Assembly (NCBI RefSeq): GCF_022809775.1
Contig: NZ_CP094380.1
Coordinates: 3,447,501-3,511,500 of the forward strand
Length of the DNA: 64,000 nt
From: Pseudodesulfovibrio tunisiensis
GTDB lineage: Bacteria > Desulfobacterota > Desulfovibrionia > Desulfovibrionales > Desulfovibrionaceae
Direction: 5' to 3'
The position numbers were made by a program, and so were the translations under genes. Positions 6,846 to 15,020 of the stretch are shown piece by piece; the stretch's first letter is position 1, and every line of letters begins with the position of its first letter. The notes below the pieces were generated by a model. It worked only from the letters and a program-made list of their open reading frames with translations, was not told the origin of the DNA and made no database searches.

Positions 6846-7748
6846 ATGGCAAAGCATATTGATAAAACCAACAGTCTCTCCGAAAGCATGAACTACACAT
6901 TGCAAAAATGTATGGAATGCTATGAACAAAAAACAACTTGTTCTGGATTTGCAACGTATTATGAGGATTTGGATTGTTTTACTGCAGGACTCCAACCCTC
7001 TGATTTGACTGTTGTTGCTGGACGACCTTCTGTTGGGAAGACAAATTTTGCTTTGAATCTGGGTTTAAGAGTAGCTACTCGATCTAACGTGCCGAGCTTG
7101 TTTTTTAGCATTTCCCATAGTCTCGAACAAATTATGATGAGAATATTTTCTATTGAAGCAAAAATTCATTTTCATAATCTAAAGATGGGATATCTAGGTG
7201 ATGAAGATTGGATAAAGCTTTATAATGTCAATAATGAATTGAGCCATGTTCCTTTTTTTATTAACGATACACCTCGACTTACGGTGGAGAAAATTGTTAA
7301 AATAGTGCATGAATATGCTGAAAAAGAAAAGCTGGGATTAATCATTATTGATTATTTGCAGTTGCTTTGTCCGGCAACTCCACGCTTGCCGAGGGATCAA
7401 GAAATTGCGGATATGACAAGAGAACTTAAGATTCTTGCCAGAGAAACAGAAACGCATATTATTTTATTGTCTCAGTTAAACAGAAGGTGTGAGGATCGAC
7501 AAGATAAGCGTCCCTATCTTTTTGATTTGCGCGACTCCGGGGCTATTGAAGATGATGCCGATAATATTATGTTTATATATAGGGATGCACTCTATAATAA
7601 TTCTGATGATAATCCTTTGAAAAATAAAGCTGAAATAATCATGGCCAAACAACGTAGCGGTAGTGTTGGCAATTTTGATTTGTTTTTCCATTCAGACTAT
7701 GGACTGTTTGAAAACATGAATACCGTATCTGATACCGACAGGAAATGA
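6846..7748 (+). CDS. Stand-alone DnaB-type RecA-fold ATPase without helicase N-domain
   Basis: The 300 residues match only the C-terminal domain of replicative helicase DnaB: Walker A GRPSVGKT (59-66), Walker B LIIIDYLQLL (Asp 169), the SQLNRRCEDRQDKRP / DLRDSGAIEDDAD block (209-239) and the AKQRSG finger near 265-270. The N-terminal primase-binding domain is absent. In DnaB the strand after Walker A reads FSLEM and supplies the catalytic Glu; here it is FSISHS, so that Glu is missing. ATP binding is likely, efficient hydrolysis is not. The ATG at 6846 is preferred to a GTG at 6834. Neighbouring nuclease and integrase genes suggest element maintenance or defence. Confidence 0.75.
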   Translation: MAKHIDKTNSLSESMNYTLQKCMECYEQKTTCSGFATYYEDLDCFTAGLQPSDLTVVAGRPSVGKTNFALNLGLRVATRSNVPSLFFSISHSLEQIMMRIFSIEAKIHFHNLKMGYLGDEDWIKLYNVNNELSHVPFFINDTPRLTVEKIVKIVHEYAEKEKLGLIIIDYLQLLCPATPRLPRDQEIADMTRELKILARETETHIILLSQLNRRCEDRQDKRPYLFDLRDSGAIEDDADNIMFIYRDALYNNSDDNPLKNKAEIIMAKQRSGSVGNFDLFFHSDYGLFENMNTVSDTDRK

Positions 7749-7845
7749 ACTGTAGTCTTGTAAAATGAGGGAGTCGAGACACAGTCTGAGGCTTTATCCA
7801 TCTTCTATTCCTAGGCTTTTGGTAAGCAAGTCGTACAGCTAAGTG

Positions 7846-8841
7846 CTAGCGTTGCTTCCCTGCCAAGCGATCCGCAAGCCTCTCTGTCCTTAAATGCGTA
7901 TACCGCTTTAGCATTTGTAAATTTTTATGGCCCGTAATTTCGGCAATTTCCATTATGTCTAGGTCTGTGTTTTCGAAAAAACGGGATGTGGCTTCATGGC
8001 GAAGGTCGTGAAAGGTTAGATTGGGGATGCCGGCCGCTTCACGTGCTCTGCGCATGGCAATGGTAATGGCATTTTCGCTCATCCCGAATACTGAGCCTGA
8101 AAGTTGTCTTGGAATGCCTTTAAGGATGCAAATGGCGGCGGGAGAAAGTGGGACAGTCCTTTCCGATTTGTTTTTGGTGTCAGCGAGGTAGGCCGTGCGG
8201 CCTTTGAGGTCAATATTGTTCCATTCCAGGTTTGCAATTTCCGATCGACGCATGGCCGTCTCAAGAGCGAACTGAACCACTGGTCTAAATTTTATACTGC
8301 ATGCCTCAAGAAGGCGTTCTTCTTCAGATTGCGCAGGCTCTAGGCGGCGAGTTCGCCCCCCTTCCAACTTGGGTTTTCGAGTCCTTTTGACCGGGTTGGT
8401 GAGGCTTTCCATTCCCCAATCTGTCGCTGCGATTTCAAACAATCGGGAAAGAGTCGCCAAGTCTAGACGGATGGTGTTGCCCTTAACCCCTTCCTGCTCT
8501 CGTTCCCTGATAAAGTCGGCAATGTCTTTGGTGCGGATAGTGGCGAGATAATGTTTGGCAATGTCCCGTTTTTGGATGGCCTTTGCTCTTCTCGTTTCCG
8601 TTGCCACCATTTTTAGGTTCGGAATGTATTCCTGAATGAAGCGGTCGAGGGCCTCGTATAGAGTTGTGCTTTCGGCTTCCTTACGGGAGACAAAGACACC
8701 TCGGTCCATTTCGTTTTCAATGTCTCGCGCCCACTGCTCGGCATCCGTTTTTCGTTCAAACGTTTTGCTTTGCTGGGGATAGCCTTTTCGGCGGATTTTT
8801 ACTTGCCACTGATGTTTGCCGCGTTTCTGGATCGTCGCCAT
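7846..8841 (-). CDS. Tyrosine recombinase / phage-type integrase
   Basis: A 331-residue protein with an N-terminal AP2-like/SAM-like DNA-binding region (GKHQWQVKIRRKGYPQQSKTF at the start, core-binding domain about 65-150) and a C-terminal catalytic domain with the conserved residues: Arg in MRRSEI, HDLRHE, GHKN and the nucleophilic Tyr in RYTH. It catalyses site-specific integration and excision. Its start is about 110 bp from the 3' end of tRNA-Thr, the expected arrangement for a tRNA-targeting integrase. The gene appears intact. I see no excisionase next to it; the neighbouring gene is the DnaB-like ATPase, convergent with it. Confidence 0.93.
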   Translation of the reverse strand: MATIQKRGKHQWQVKIRRKGYPQQSKTFERKTDAEQWARDIENEMDRGVFVSRKEAESTTLYEALDRFIQEYIPNLKMVATETRRAKAIQKRDIAKHYLATIRTKDIADFIREREQEGVKGNTIRLDLATLSRLFEIAATDWGMESLTNPVKRTRKPKLEGGRTRRLEPAQSEEERLLEACSIKFRPVVQFALETAMRRSEIANLEWNNIDLKGRTAYLADTKNKSERTVPLSPAAICILKGIPRQLSGSVFGMSENAITIAMRRAREAAGIPNLTFHDLRHEATSRFFENTDLDIMEIAEITGHKNLQMLKRYTHLRTERLADRLAGKQR

Positions 8842-8911
8842 TTCATTCCTTCTATTCAGGCAGGTTTGAAATTACTGTCCCAGAAATGTCCCAAAAATAC
8901 AATATGGCAAC

Positions 8912-8944
8912 AAAAAAAAAGGGTCTAGCTTGAAGCTAAACCCT
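8912..8944 (-). terminator. Intrinsic terminator behind tRNA-Thr
   Basis: On the minus strand AAGGGTTTAGCTT and AAGCTAGACCC make an 11-bp stem (one mismatch) followed by nine T residues. It begins ten bases after the tRNA 3' end and so ends the tRNA transcript before the integrase gene. Confidence 0.85.
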
Positions 8945-8953
8945 TGATTTTCC

Positions 8954-9029
8954 TGGAGCCAGAGATGAGACTTGAACCCACGACCTGCTGATTACGAATC
9001 AGCTGCTCTACCAACTGAGCTACTCTGGC
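8954..9029 (-). tRNA. tRNA-Thr (anticodon CGU)
   Basis: On the minus strand a 76-base cloverleaf starts GCCAGAG and ends CTCTGGCTCCA, with a 7-bp acceptor stem and encoded CCA. The anticodon arm is GCTGA-TTCGTAA-TCAGC, giving CGU, which reads ACG threonine codons. The T arm contains GGTTCAAGT. It is the likely attachment site of the element to its left. Confidence 0.95.
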
Positions 9030-9194
9030 CGGATGAGGGAGTGACGTATAAACCATCGGGCGGGGAGTGGTCAAGGAAAAAGCGCGGGCAGGGTGTTGTC
9101 GTGGCTGGGATTATCATCGGCTGGTGGACTTTTTTGTGTCATTGTACGCTTTGGCAACTTTTCCTGAATTTCAAGCCGAAAGAGCGTGCACACG

Positions 9195-12100
9195 ATGATG
9201 GTACAGGGGTCCATAAGCAGAGCGAATTTCATCAGTATGCTCCTTTTGTCGTGGATTTCGATCCTCGTTCTGGGCGCGGCATGGGTATACAACGATTTCA
9301 GGGAATTCAACGCCGAGTCCGATCGCTTGCGCGCAAAGCATTTCACTGTCCGCAAGAATATTGTGAAGGAGCAGGCGGAGCGTGCCGCCTTGCTGGTTTC
9401 GGAAGCCCGGGCCGTTGGGTTGCGCAACTTGTGGCAATCGCTGGAATCCAGAGGCGACAGGGCCGTGAATCTGATTCGCGCCGTGAAGGCCGGTCTCAAA
9501 GAGCAGGTGCGGGCTGCCGATGTCTTCAGGATTGTTGCGAAAACGTTTGATGCTGCGGACAACAGGGAATTTCAGAGCAAGGTCCTGCCGTCGGAAGGCA
9601 TGCTTTTCCTTTTGGGACCGTTTCCCGGGGAAGTCGGTGAAAAGTCCCTCAAGGAACTGGTGAAGAGCATTCGGGAGGCATCCGCTGGCAAACGTCAGTA
9701 TTCATTGGAGATAGCAGAGAAAGGTCAGGTCTGCACCGTGCTGCTGGAAGTGATTCCCATGCCGGATTTGGGAATGACCGTTGTTTCCGGGGCCTGTCTG
9801 GAGTCGGCGGAAATGCGCATCAAGGAGAGCGTGCTTCGTCAGCTGGAGACGATCCGTTATGAGGGCGACGGGTACATTTTCGCTGGCTCATGGGACGGGC
9901 TTGCTGTTTTGGGACCGGCGCGCGGTACCAACGTGCTTGACGTGACGGATGTAAACGGCGTGCGCATCGTGCGCGAGCTGATTCAGGCGGCCAAGCGGGG
10001 CGGTGGCTATGTCCGTTACGTGCTGCCTCCCTTTCCCGGGGCGAGGAGTGGGGAAAAGGTCAGCTACGCCGTGCCTGTTCCGGACTGGAACTGGTATTTG
10101 GGTGCGGGCGTGTTCGTGGATGATGTCGATGCCCTGATTTCGCGCAACAGGGAGCGTTTGCGTTATGATGTTTTCATGCAGCTCGGCATGGTCGGAGGCG
10201 GGCTGCTGGTTCTCAGCCTGATTTCCCTTTTCATTTCCCTGCGGCTGGCCAGCCGGATGCGCGACAACATCAATGCCTTTGCCTCTGCCTGGGAAGATGC
10301 GTCCCTGCAGGGCGAAGAGATTGATCCCGCCTTTCTGAATTACAGTGAATTCCGGGAGCTGGCCCACGGGGCCAATCATGTGCTCAAGGCTTGTGGTGAA
10401 GCGCAGGACAGCGGCGCAAGGGCCGAGGAACGCTATGCCGCTCTCGTGGCCTGCATTCCGGGCATTGCGTTCCGCTGCATCCCGGACAGGGAATGGACCA
10501 TGATTCTCATGGGCGGGATGGTTCTGGATATTACGGGATATCCGGCCGAGGATTTTCTTACCCGCAGGCGCACGTATGAGTCGGTCATTCATCCCGATGA
10601 CCGGGAATGGGTGGTGCGCGACATCGAAGAGGCGCTGAAGACCAATCAGACGTATACCGTGGAATATCGGATCGTGCGGGCGGATGGTTCGACCCGGTGG
10701 CTGTTCGAGCGCGGGCAGGGCACGGCGGTCGAAGAGGAAGGCTATACCCGGCTCGACGGCGTGATTCTCGATGTGTCGGATCGCAAGCGGGCCGAGGACG
10801 AATACTATTCGTACCTGCATTTTCTCGAAACTCTGGAGCGGGTGGACCGGAATATCCGCAAGGCGGACGACCTCGAGGCCATGCTGTTCGAGACGTTGGA
10901 AACGGCCCGCAAGGCGTTGGGGGCGGATCGGGCATGGCTGCTGTTTCCCTGCGATCCGACGGCATCGACCTGGAGCGTGCCCATGGAGCGGAGCGCATCG
11001 GAATTCCCCGGAGCCATGCAGACCCGCGACCCGCTGCCCATGGTCCCGGAAGTGCAGGACGTTGTTCGAAGCTGTCTGGAGACTGACGGGCCCGTGATCT
11101 ATGATCCGGAAACCCGGCGTCCCTTGCCGGCCATGAGTGCGGAACAGTTTTCCATCAGGTCGCAGATCGTCATGGCCGTGTATCCTTCCGTGGGGGAGCC
11201 TTGGATGTTCGGCCTGCATCAATGCCGTTTCGAGCGGGTCTGGACCGCCGAGGACCAGCGGCTTTTCCGTCAGATAGCCCGACGCCTTGCGGACGGGCTG
11301 AGCACGCTGCTTTCCCTGCGTCAGCTTCGGGAGAGCGAAGAGCGGTTCCGCACCTTTTCCGAGCAGACGATTCTCGGGATCGGCGTGTTGCAGGAAGATC
11401 GGTTCACTTACGTGAACAAGGCATTCGCCGAGATATTCGAGGATACGCCGGAAAACATCATGGGATTGCCTCCAGGCGGATACCAACAGTTGGTGCATCC
11501 CGATGACCACGATTTCGTGACTCGTCAGGCCTTTCTCAAGCAGGAGGGAGAAAACGGCGCCATTCAGCATTACCAGTGGCGTGCCATGACTCGTCAGGGA
11601 ACGGTTCGGTGGGTGGAGATTCATTCGCGGACGGCGTGGATTGGCGGCAAGCCTGCCGACCTGATTTCCCTCATGGATATTTCCGAACGGAAAATTGCCG
11701 AGGCCAACCTGGAATCCGAAGTGGCGCGGCGTACTCAGGAACTGGCGGAAAAGGCCGAGGAGCTCGCCGATGCCAATGAACGGCTGCGTGATCTGGACGA
11801 CCTCAAGACTTCGGTTTTGACCACCGTGTCCCACTATCTGCGCACGCCCCTGACTTCCGTATTGGGATTCGCCAAGCTGGCTCGCAGGGATTTCGACAGA
11901 TATTTCGGAAAATTGGCAGGGGTGAAGGGCACGCTTTCACGCAAGGCTGATCGGATTTCCTCGAATCTGGAGGTCATTGAGAACGAGAGCGTTCGTCTGA
12001 ATCGGCTGGTGGATGATTTCGTGGACCTCTACAATATCGAAGCCGGTCGTATTGATTGGGACGAGCATGTCGTGTCGGTGCGAAGCCTGCTCGATCAGGC

Positions 12101-12533
12101 ACTGAAGGGCGTCATGTGGCGGTTCGAGGAAAAGCCGGAAGTCGCGATTTCTCTGGAGGTGGCGGAGGACATCCCTCTTGTGCGCGTGGATTCGGAAAGG
12201 CTGGTTCGCGCTCTGGAAAAGCTGCTGGACAATGCCGTGAAATACACGGAGGCCGGAACCGTTACCCTTCGGGCATCGGCGACTCCGCAGGGCCGCGTGC
12301 GCATCGAGGTCGAGGATACGGGCATGGGCATCCCTGAAGAGGTCATGAAGAACCTGTTTTCCAAGTTTCATCATGTGGAGCTCAAGGATACCATGACCGA
12401 GAGCGACAAGGGCACCGGGCTGGGCCTGTCCATAGCCCGTCATACCGTGGAGCATTTCGGTGGCAAACTGACCGTGGCCTCGATCAGGGGCAAGGGCAGC
12501 ACTTTTTTCGTGGAGTTGCCCCCGGCCTCCTGA
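9195..12533 (+). CDS. Large membrane sensor histidine kinase (Cache-PAS-GAF-PAS-HisKA-HATPase)
   Basis: About 1,112 residues. A first membrane helix (15-35) and a second near 330-350 bracket a periplasmic Cache-type sensor with a GDGYIFAGSW block and a W-Y-L-G-A-G ending. Cytoplasmic PAS (about 415-530), GAF-like (540-700) and PAS (710-830) domains follow, then a coiled coil, a HisKA domain with VSHYLRTPL and an ATPase domain with NAVKY, DTGMGI and GTGLGLSIA. The H-box reads SHYLRTP where SHELRTP is usual, so the Glu that helps catalysis is replaced by Tyr, an oddity worth noting. No response regulator adjoins. The start could be GTG 9186 or ATG 9195/9198. Confidence 0.9.
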   Translation: MMVQGSISRANFISMLLLSWISILVLGAAWVYNDFREFNAESDRLRAKHFTVRKNIVKEQAERAALLVSEARAVGLRNLWQSLESRGDRAVNLIRAVKAGLKEQVRAADVFRIVAKTFDAADNREFQSKVLPSEGMLFLLGPFPGEVGEKSLKELVKSIREASAGKRQYSLEIAEKGQVCTVLLEVIPMPDLGMTVVSGACLESAEMRIKESVLRQLETIRYEGDGYIFAGSWDGLAVLGPARGTNVLDVTDVNGVRIVRELIQAAKRGGGYVRYVLPPFPGARSGEKVSYAVPVPDWNWYLGAGVFVDDVDALISRNRERLRYDVFMQLGMVGGGLLVLSLISLFISLRLASRMRDNINAFASAWEDASLQGEEIDPAFLNYSEFRELAHGANHVLKACGEAQDSGARAEERYAALVACIPGIAFRCIPDREWTMILMGGMVLDITGYPAEDFLTRRRTYESVIHPDDREWVVRDIEEALKTNQTYTVEYRIVRADGSTRWLFERGQGTAVEEEGYTRLDGVILDVSDRKRAEDEYYSYLHFLETLERVDRNIRKADDLEAMLFETLETARKALGADRAWLLFPCDPTASTWSVPMERSASEFPGAMQTRDPLPMVPEVQDVVRSCLETDGPVIYDPETRRPLPAMSAEQFSIRSQIVMAVYPSVGEPWMFGLHQCRFERVWTAEDQRLFRQIARRLADGLSTLLSLRQLRESEERFRTFSEQTILGIGVLQEDRFTYVNKAFAEIFEDTPENIMGLPPGGYQQLVHPDDHDFVTRQAFLKQEGENGAIQHYQWRAMTRQGTVRWVEIHSRTAWIGGKPADLISLMDISERKIAEANLESEVARRTQELAEKAEELADANERLRDLDDLKTSVLTTVSHYLRTPLTSVLGFAKLARRDFDRYFGKLAGVKGTLSRKADRISSNLEVIENESVRLNRLVDDFVDLYNIEAGRIDWDEHVVSVRSLLDQALKGVMWRFEEKPEVAISLEVAEDIPLVRVDSERLVRALEKLLDNAVKYTEAGTVTLRASATPQGRVRIEVEDTGMGIPEEVMKNLFSKFHHVELKDTMTESDKGTGLGLSIARHTVEHFGGKLTVASIRGKGSTFFVELPPAS

Positions 12534-12539
12534 TTCCCG

Positions 12540-14540
12540 TCATTGCAGCGTCATCAGCAGGTTGCCCAGCTTGTCCACCTTGCATTCCGCATCGGGCGGC
12601 ACCACGATGGTGGAGCTGTATTCCGTGACGATGGCCGGGCCGGAAAAGCGGTTGCCGGACAACAGGGCCTTTCTGTCCATGATCGTGGCTTCCCGCCATT
12701 TTCCGCCCAGGAACGCGGGGCGCGTGCCCAGTTTCGCATTTGCGGGCGGAGTCGCTTCACCGTCCGGCAGTTGCGGCAGCTCCGGCCGGGAGAGTTCGCC
12801 CCGGGAGGCCAATCGGACGTTGACGACTTCCATTTCCCGTCCGGGATCGGCATAGCCGTACCGCTGCTCGTGGAGCCGTTCGAACGCCGTGTGGAAATCC
12901 GATTCGAACGGCACCAGCAGTTCATGGGATTGCCCCTTGTAGCGCATGTCCAGAAAACGCTCGTGGCGGACGGATTCGCGGGCCACGGATTCGGATGCGA
13001 GATCGTCCTCGCCCCTGAGCTCCATTTCCCTGAACACGGTTTTCGCATTCTGTGGGGAAAATTCCCGGGCCGGAAGCATGATCGTGCGCGAGTAGTCCTT
13101 GACCACGTCGGCCATGAGCATGCCCACGGCCGAAAGAATGCCGGGATTGGCCGGAATCAGGATTCGGGTCATGCCGAGCGAGCGGGCGAGTTCCGCGCAA
13201 TGCATGCCACCTGCTCCGCCGAACGGGAACAGGGTGAAGTCGCGTGGGTCGAATCCGCGTTCCACGGAAATGACGCGTACGGCGCGCTCCATGTTGGCGT
13301 TGGCAATGTCGAGGATGCCCGAGGCCAGTTTTTCCGGGGACATGTCCATGTCGAGGGCCATGCGTTCCAGCTCGGCGCGAGCTGCGTCTTCGGCCAGCGC
13401 CATGCCGCCGCCCAGAAAGAAGTCCGGGACAATGCGGCCCAGATAGAGGTTCGCGTCCGTGACCGTGACCCGGGTTCCGCCCCTGCCGTAGCAGATCGGT
13501 CCCGGAGCCGCGCCCGCGCTTTCCGGCCCCACGGTCATGGCGCCGCCACGATCCAGCCCCGCGATGGACCCGCCTCCCGCGCCCACGGTGTGGATGTCGA
13601 TCATGGGCACCTTGACCGGATATCCGGCAATGGCGGACTGGGTGGTCATGGGCAATCCGCGGTTCAGCAGGCATACGTCCGTGGAGGTCCCGCCCATGTC
13701 GAAGGTGATCAATCTGTCCATGCCGGCGGCGCGGCCGATTTCCAGTGCGCCCACGGCTCCGCCTGCCGGGCCGGAAAGGATGGTCCGCACGGATTCGTGC
13801 ATGGCGGTTTCCGCGGAAATGGACCCGCCGTTGGATTGCATCACGCGAAACGTGTTGCCCTGCACCCATCTGTTCAGATCGGTCAGGTATCGGGTCATGA
13901 TGGGCGAGACATAGGCGTTGACCACGGTGGTCGAGGTCCGTTCGTATTCCCGGAATTCGGCAAGGATTTCGTGGGACAGGGAAACCGGAATCCCTTTTTC
14001 CCGGAACAGCCTGCCCAGCAGGTTTTCGTGCTCGGGCCGGAGAAAGGAGAAGAGCAGGCAGACCGCCACGGATTGTGCGCCGGAATCGGCCACGGCCTGC
14101 ACGACCTTCTGCGCCTCGGCTTCGGTGAGATCGGATTCGATTTCGCCTGTCGAGGTGACACGACCTGGTGCACCGAAGCGCATTTCCCGGGGAATCACCT
14201 GTTCGGGTCTGCGATAGTGCAGGTCGTACAGGTCTTCCCGGTTCTGGCGGCCGATTTCGATTACGTCCTCGAAGCCCGCGTTCGTGACCAGCGCGGTCCT
14301 CACTCCCTTGCGTTCCAGAATGGCGTTCGTGGCCACGGTGGAGCCGTGTGCAATGGATGCGCCCACGCGTTCCAGCGAGTTGCCCACGCAGGTCTGCTGG
14401 GCAATGTGGCCCAGTCCTTGAATCACCGCTCTTGAAGGATTGTCCGGGGTGGACAGGGCCTTGTGCACTCGAACCCCGGATTTGTCCTTGTATATGAAGT
14501 CGGTAAAGGTGCCGCCGGTATCTACGCCGATGATGAGCAC
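12540..14540 (-). CDS. hyuA: Hydantoinase/oxoprolinase A-family ATPase (HyuA)
   Basis: A 666-residue protein beginning LIIGVDTGGTFTDF, the ASKHA-type phosphate-binding loop of N-methylhydantoinase A / 5-oxoprolinase. Further family blocks are ERKGVRTALVTNAGFEDV, SNGGSISAE, LSGPAGGAVGA, TFDMGGTSTDVCL and FPFGGAGGMH. These enzymes use ATP to open cyclic amides such as hydantoins or 5-oxoproline. The usual partner HyuB is not adjacent on either side, so it may be encoded elsewhere or the protein may act alone. The gene starts with GTG preceded by GGAGG. It converges with the kinase gene (six bases apart) and diverges from a gamma-glutamylcyclotransferase-like gene. Confidence 0.9.
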   Translation of the reverse strand: MLIIGVDTGGTFTDFIYKDKSGVRVHKALSTPDNPSRAVIQGLGHIAQQTCVGNSLERVGASIAHGSTVATNAILERKGVRTALVTNAGFEDVIEIGRQNREDLYDLHYRRPEQVIPREMRFGAPGRVTSTGEIESDLTEAEAQKVVQAVADSGAQSVAVCLLFSFLRPEHENLLGRLFREKGIPVSLSHEILAEFREYERTSTTVVNAYVSPIMTRYLTDLNRWVQGNTFRVMQSNGGSISAETAMHESVRTILSGPAGGAVGALEIGRAAGMDRLITFDMGGTSTDVCLLNRGLPMTTQSAIAGYPVKVPMIDIHTVGAGGGSIAGLDRGGAMTVGPESAGAAPGPICYGRGGTRVTVTDANLYLGRIVPDFFLGGGMALAEDAARAELERMALDMDMSPEKLASGILDIANANMERAVRVISVERGFDPRDFTLFPFGGAGGMHCAELARSLGMTRILIPANPGILSAVGMLMADVVKDYSRTIMLPAREFSPQNAKTVFREMELRGEDDLASESVARESVRHERFLDMRYKGQSHELLVPFESDFHTAFERLHEQRYGYADPGREMEVVNVRLASRGELSRPELPQLPDGEATPPANAKLGTRPAFLGGKWREATIMDRKALLSGNRFSGPAIVTEYSSTIVVPPDAECKVDKLGNLLMTLQ

Positions 14541-14644
14541 GTGAGCCTCCGCTGTTTCTTGTCTACGGATTTGTCAAAAAAAGACTGGCGTGTATGCGAA
14601 AATGTGAAAGCCCGAGAACTGCGAGAGAATACAGGAAACACAAG

Positions 14645-14995
14645 GTGTTCGTCTATGGAACACTCAAGCGTGGATTTCCCAGCCACAGATTTCTGCGCGA
14701 TGCGGATTTTGTCGGCTATGCCTGGACCCGGGACAGGTACGCCCTGTATCAGGACGAATATCCGGGCGTGTTCCCGGGCGAGCCCGTCAGTCGCATTCGC
14801 GGCGAGGTCTACGCCCTCGACGACGAAACCTTGCAGCGACTGGACCTGCTGGAGGCTCACCCGCATCTCTACCACCGGGAAAGGGCGGTCATGGAAATGG
14901 ATTCCGGGGTCCTGCTCACGGCCTGGATATATTTCTACCCGCATGCCTCGGGCAGGCTGTTCCCGGAGGGAGAATGGAATCCGCCGCTGACGTAG
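14645..14995 (+). CDS. Gamma-glutamylcyclotransferase / AIG2-like family protein
   Basis: About 116 residues with the family's N-terminal VYGTLKRG loop and a central LDLLEAHPHLYHR segment that carries the catalytic-type Glu. Family members release 5-oxoproline from gamma-glutamyl amines or peptides. A longer frame from ATG 14594 exists, but AGGA eight bases before GTG 14645 and the usual start of the family at the VFVYGTL strand favour the shorter form. The divergent neighbour is a 5-oxoprolinase/hydantoinase-type protein, so a joint role in 5-oxoproline or gamma-glutamyl metabolism is plausible, though only by context. It ends 25 bases before the convergent acyl-CoA synthetase gene. Confidence 0.8.
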   Translation: MFVYGTLKRGFPSHRFLRDADFVGYAWTRDRYALYQDEYPGVFPGEPVSRIRGEVYALDDETLQRLDLLEAHPHLYHRERAVMEMDSGVLLTAWIYFYPHASGRLFPEGEWNPPLT

Positions 14996-15020
14996 CAGGC
15001 GGCGGAGCGGTCGGTGTCCC

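Larger units (their letters stand above)
1..8953. mobile_element. Right part of an integrated conjugative/plasmid-like element at tRNA-Thr
   Basis: The segment holds type IV secretion genes, a mobC-like remnant, an iteron array and a tyrosine integrase whose start faces the 3' end of a tRNA-Thr gene about 110 bp away. Integration at a tRNA 3' end by a neighbouring tyrosine integrase is typical of ICEs and genomic islands. The coding part is clearly more AT-rich than the genes from 9 kb onward. The left end and the duplicated attachment site lie outside the window, so the full size and the att core cannot be given. The integrase is transcribed away from the tRNA into the element. Confidence 0.75.
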
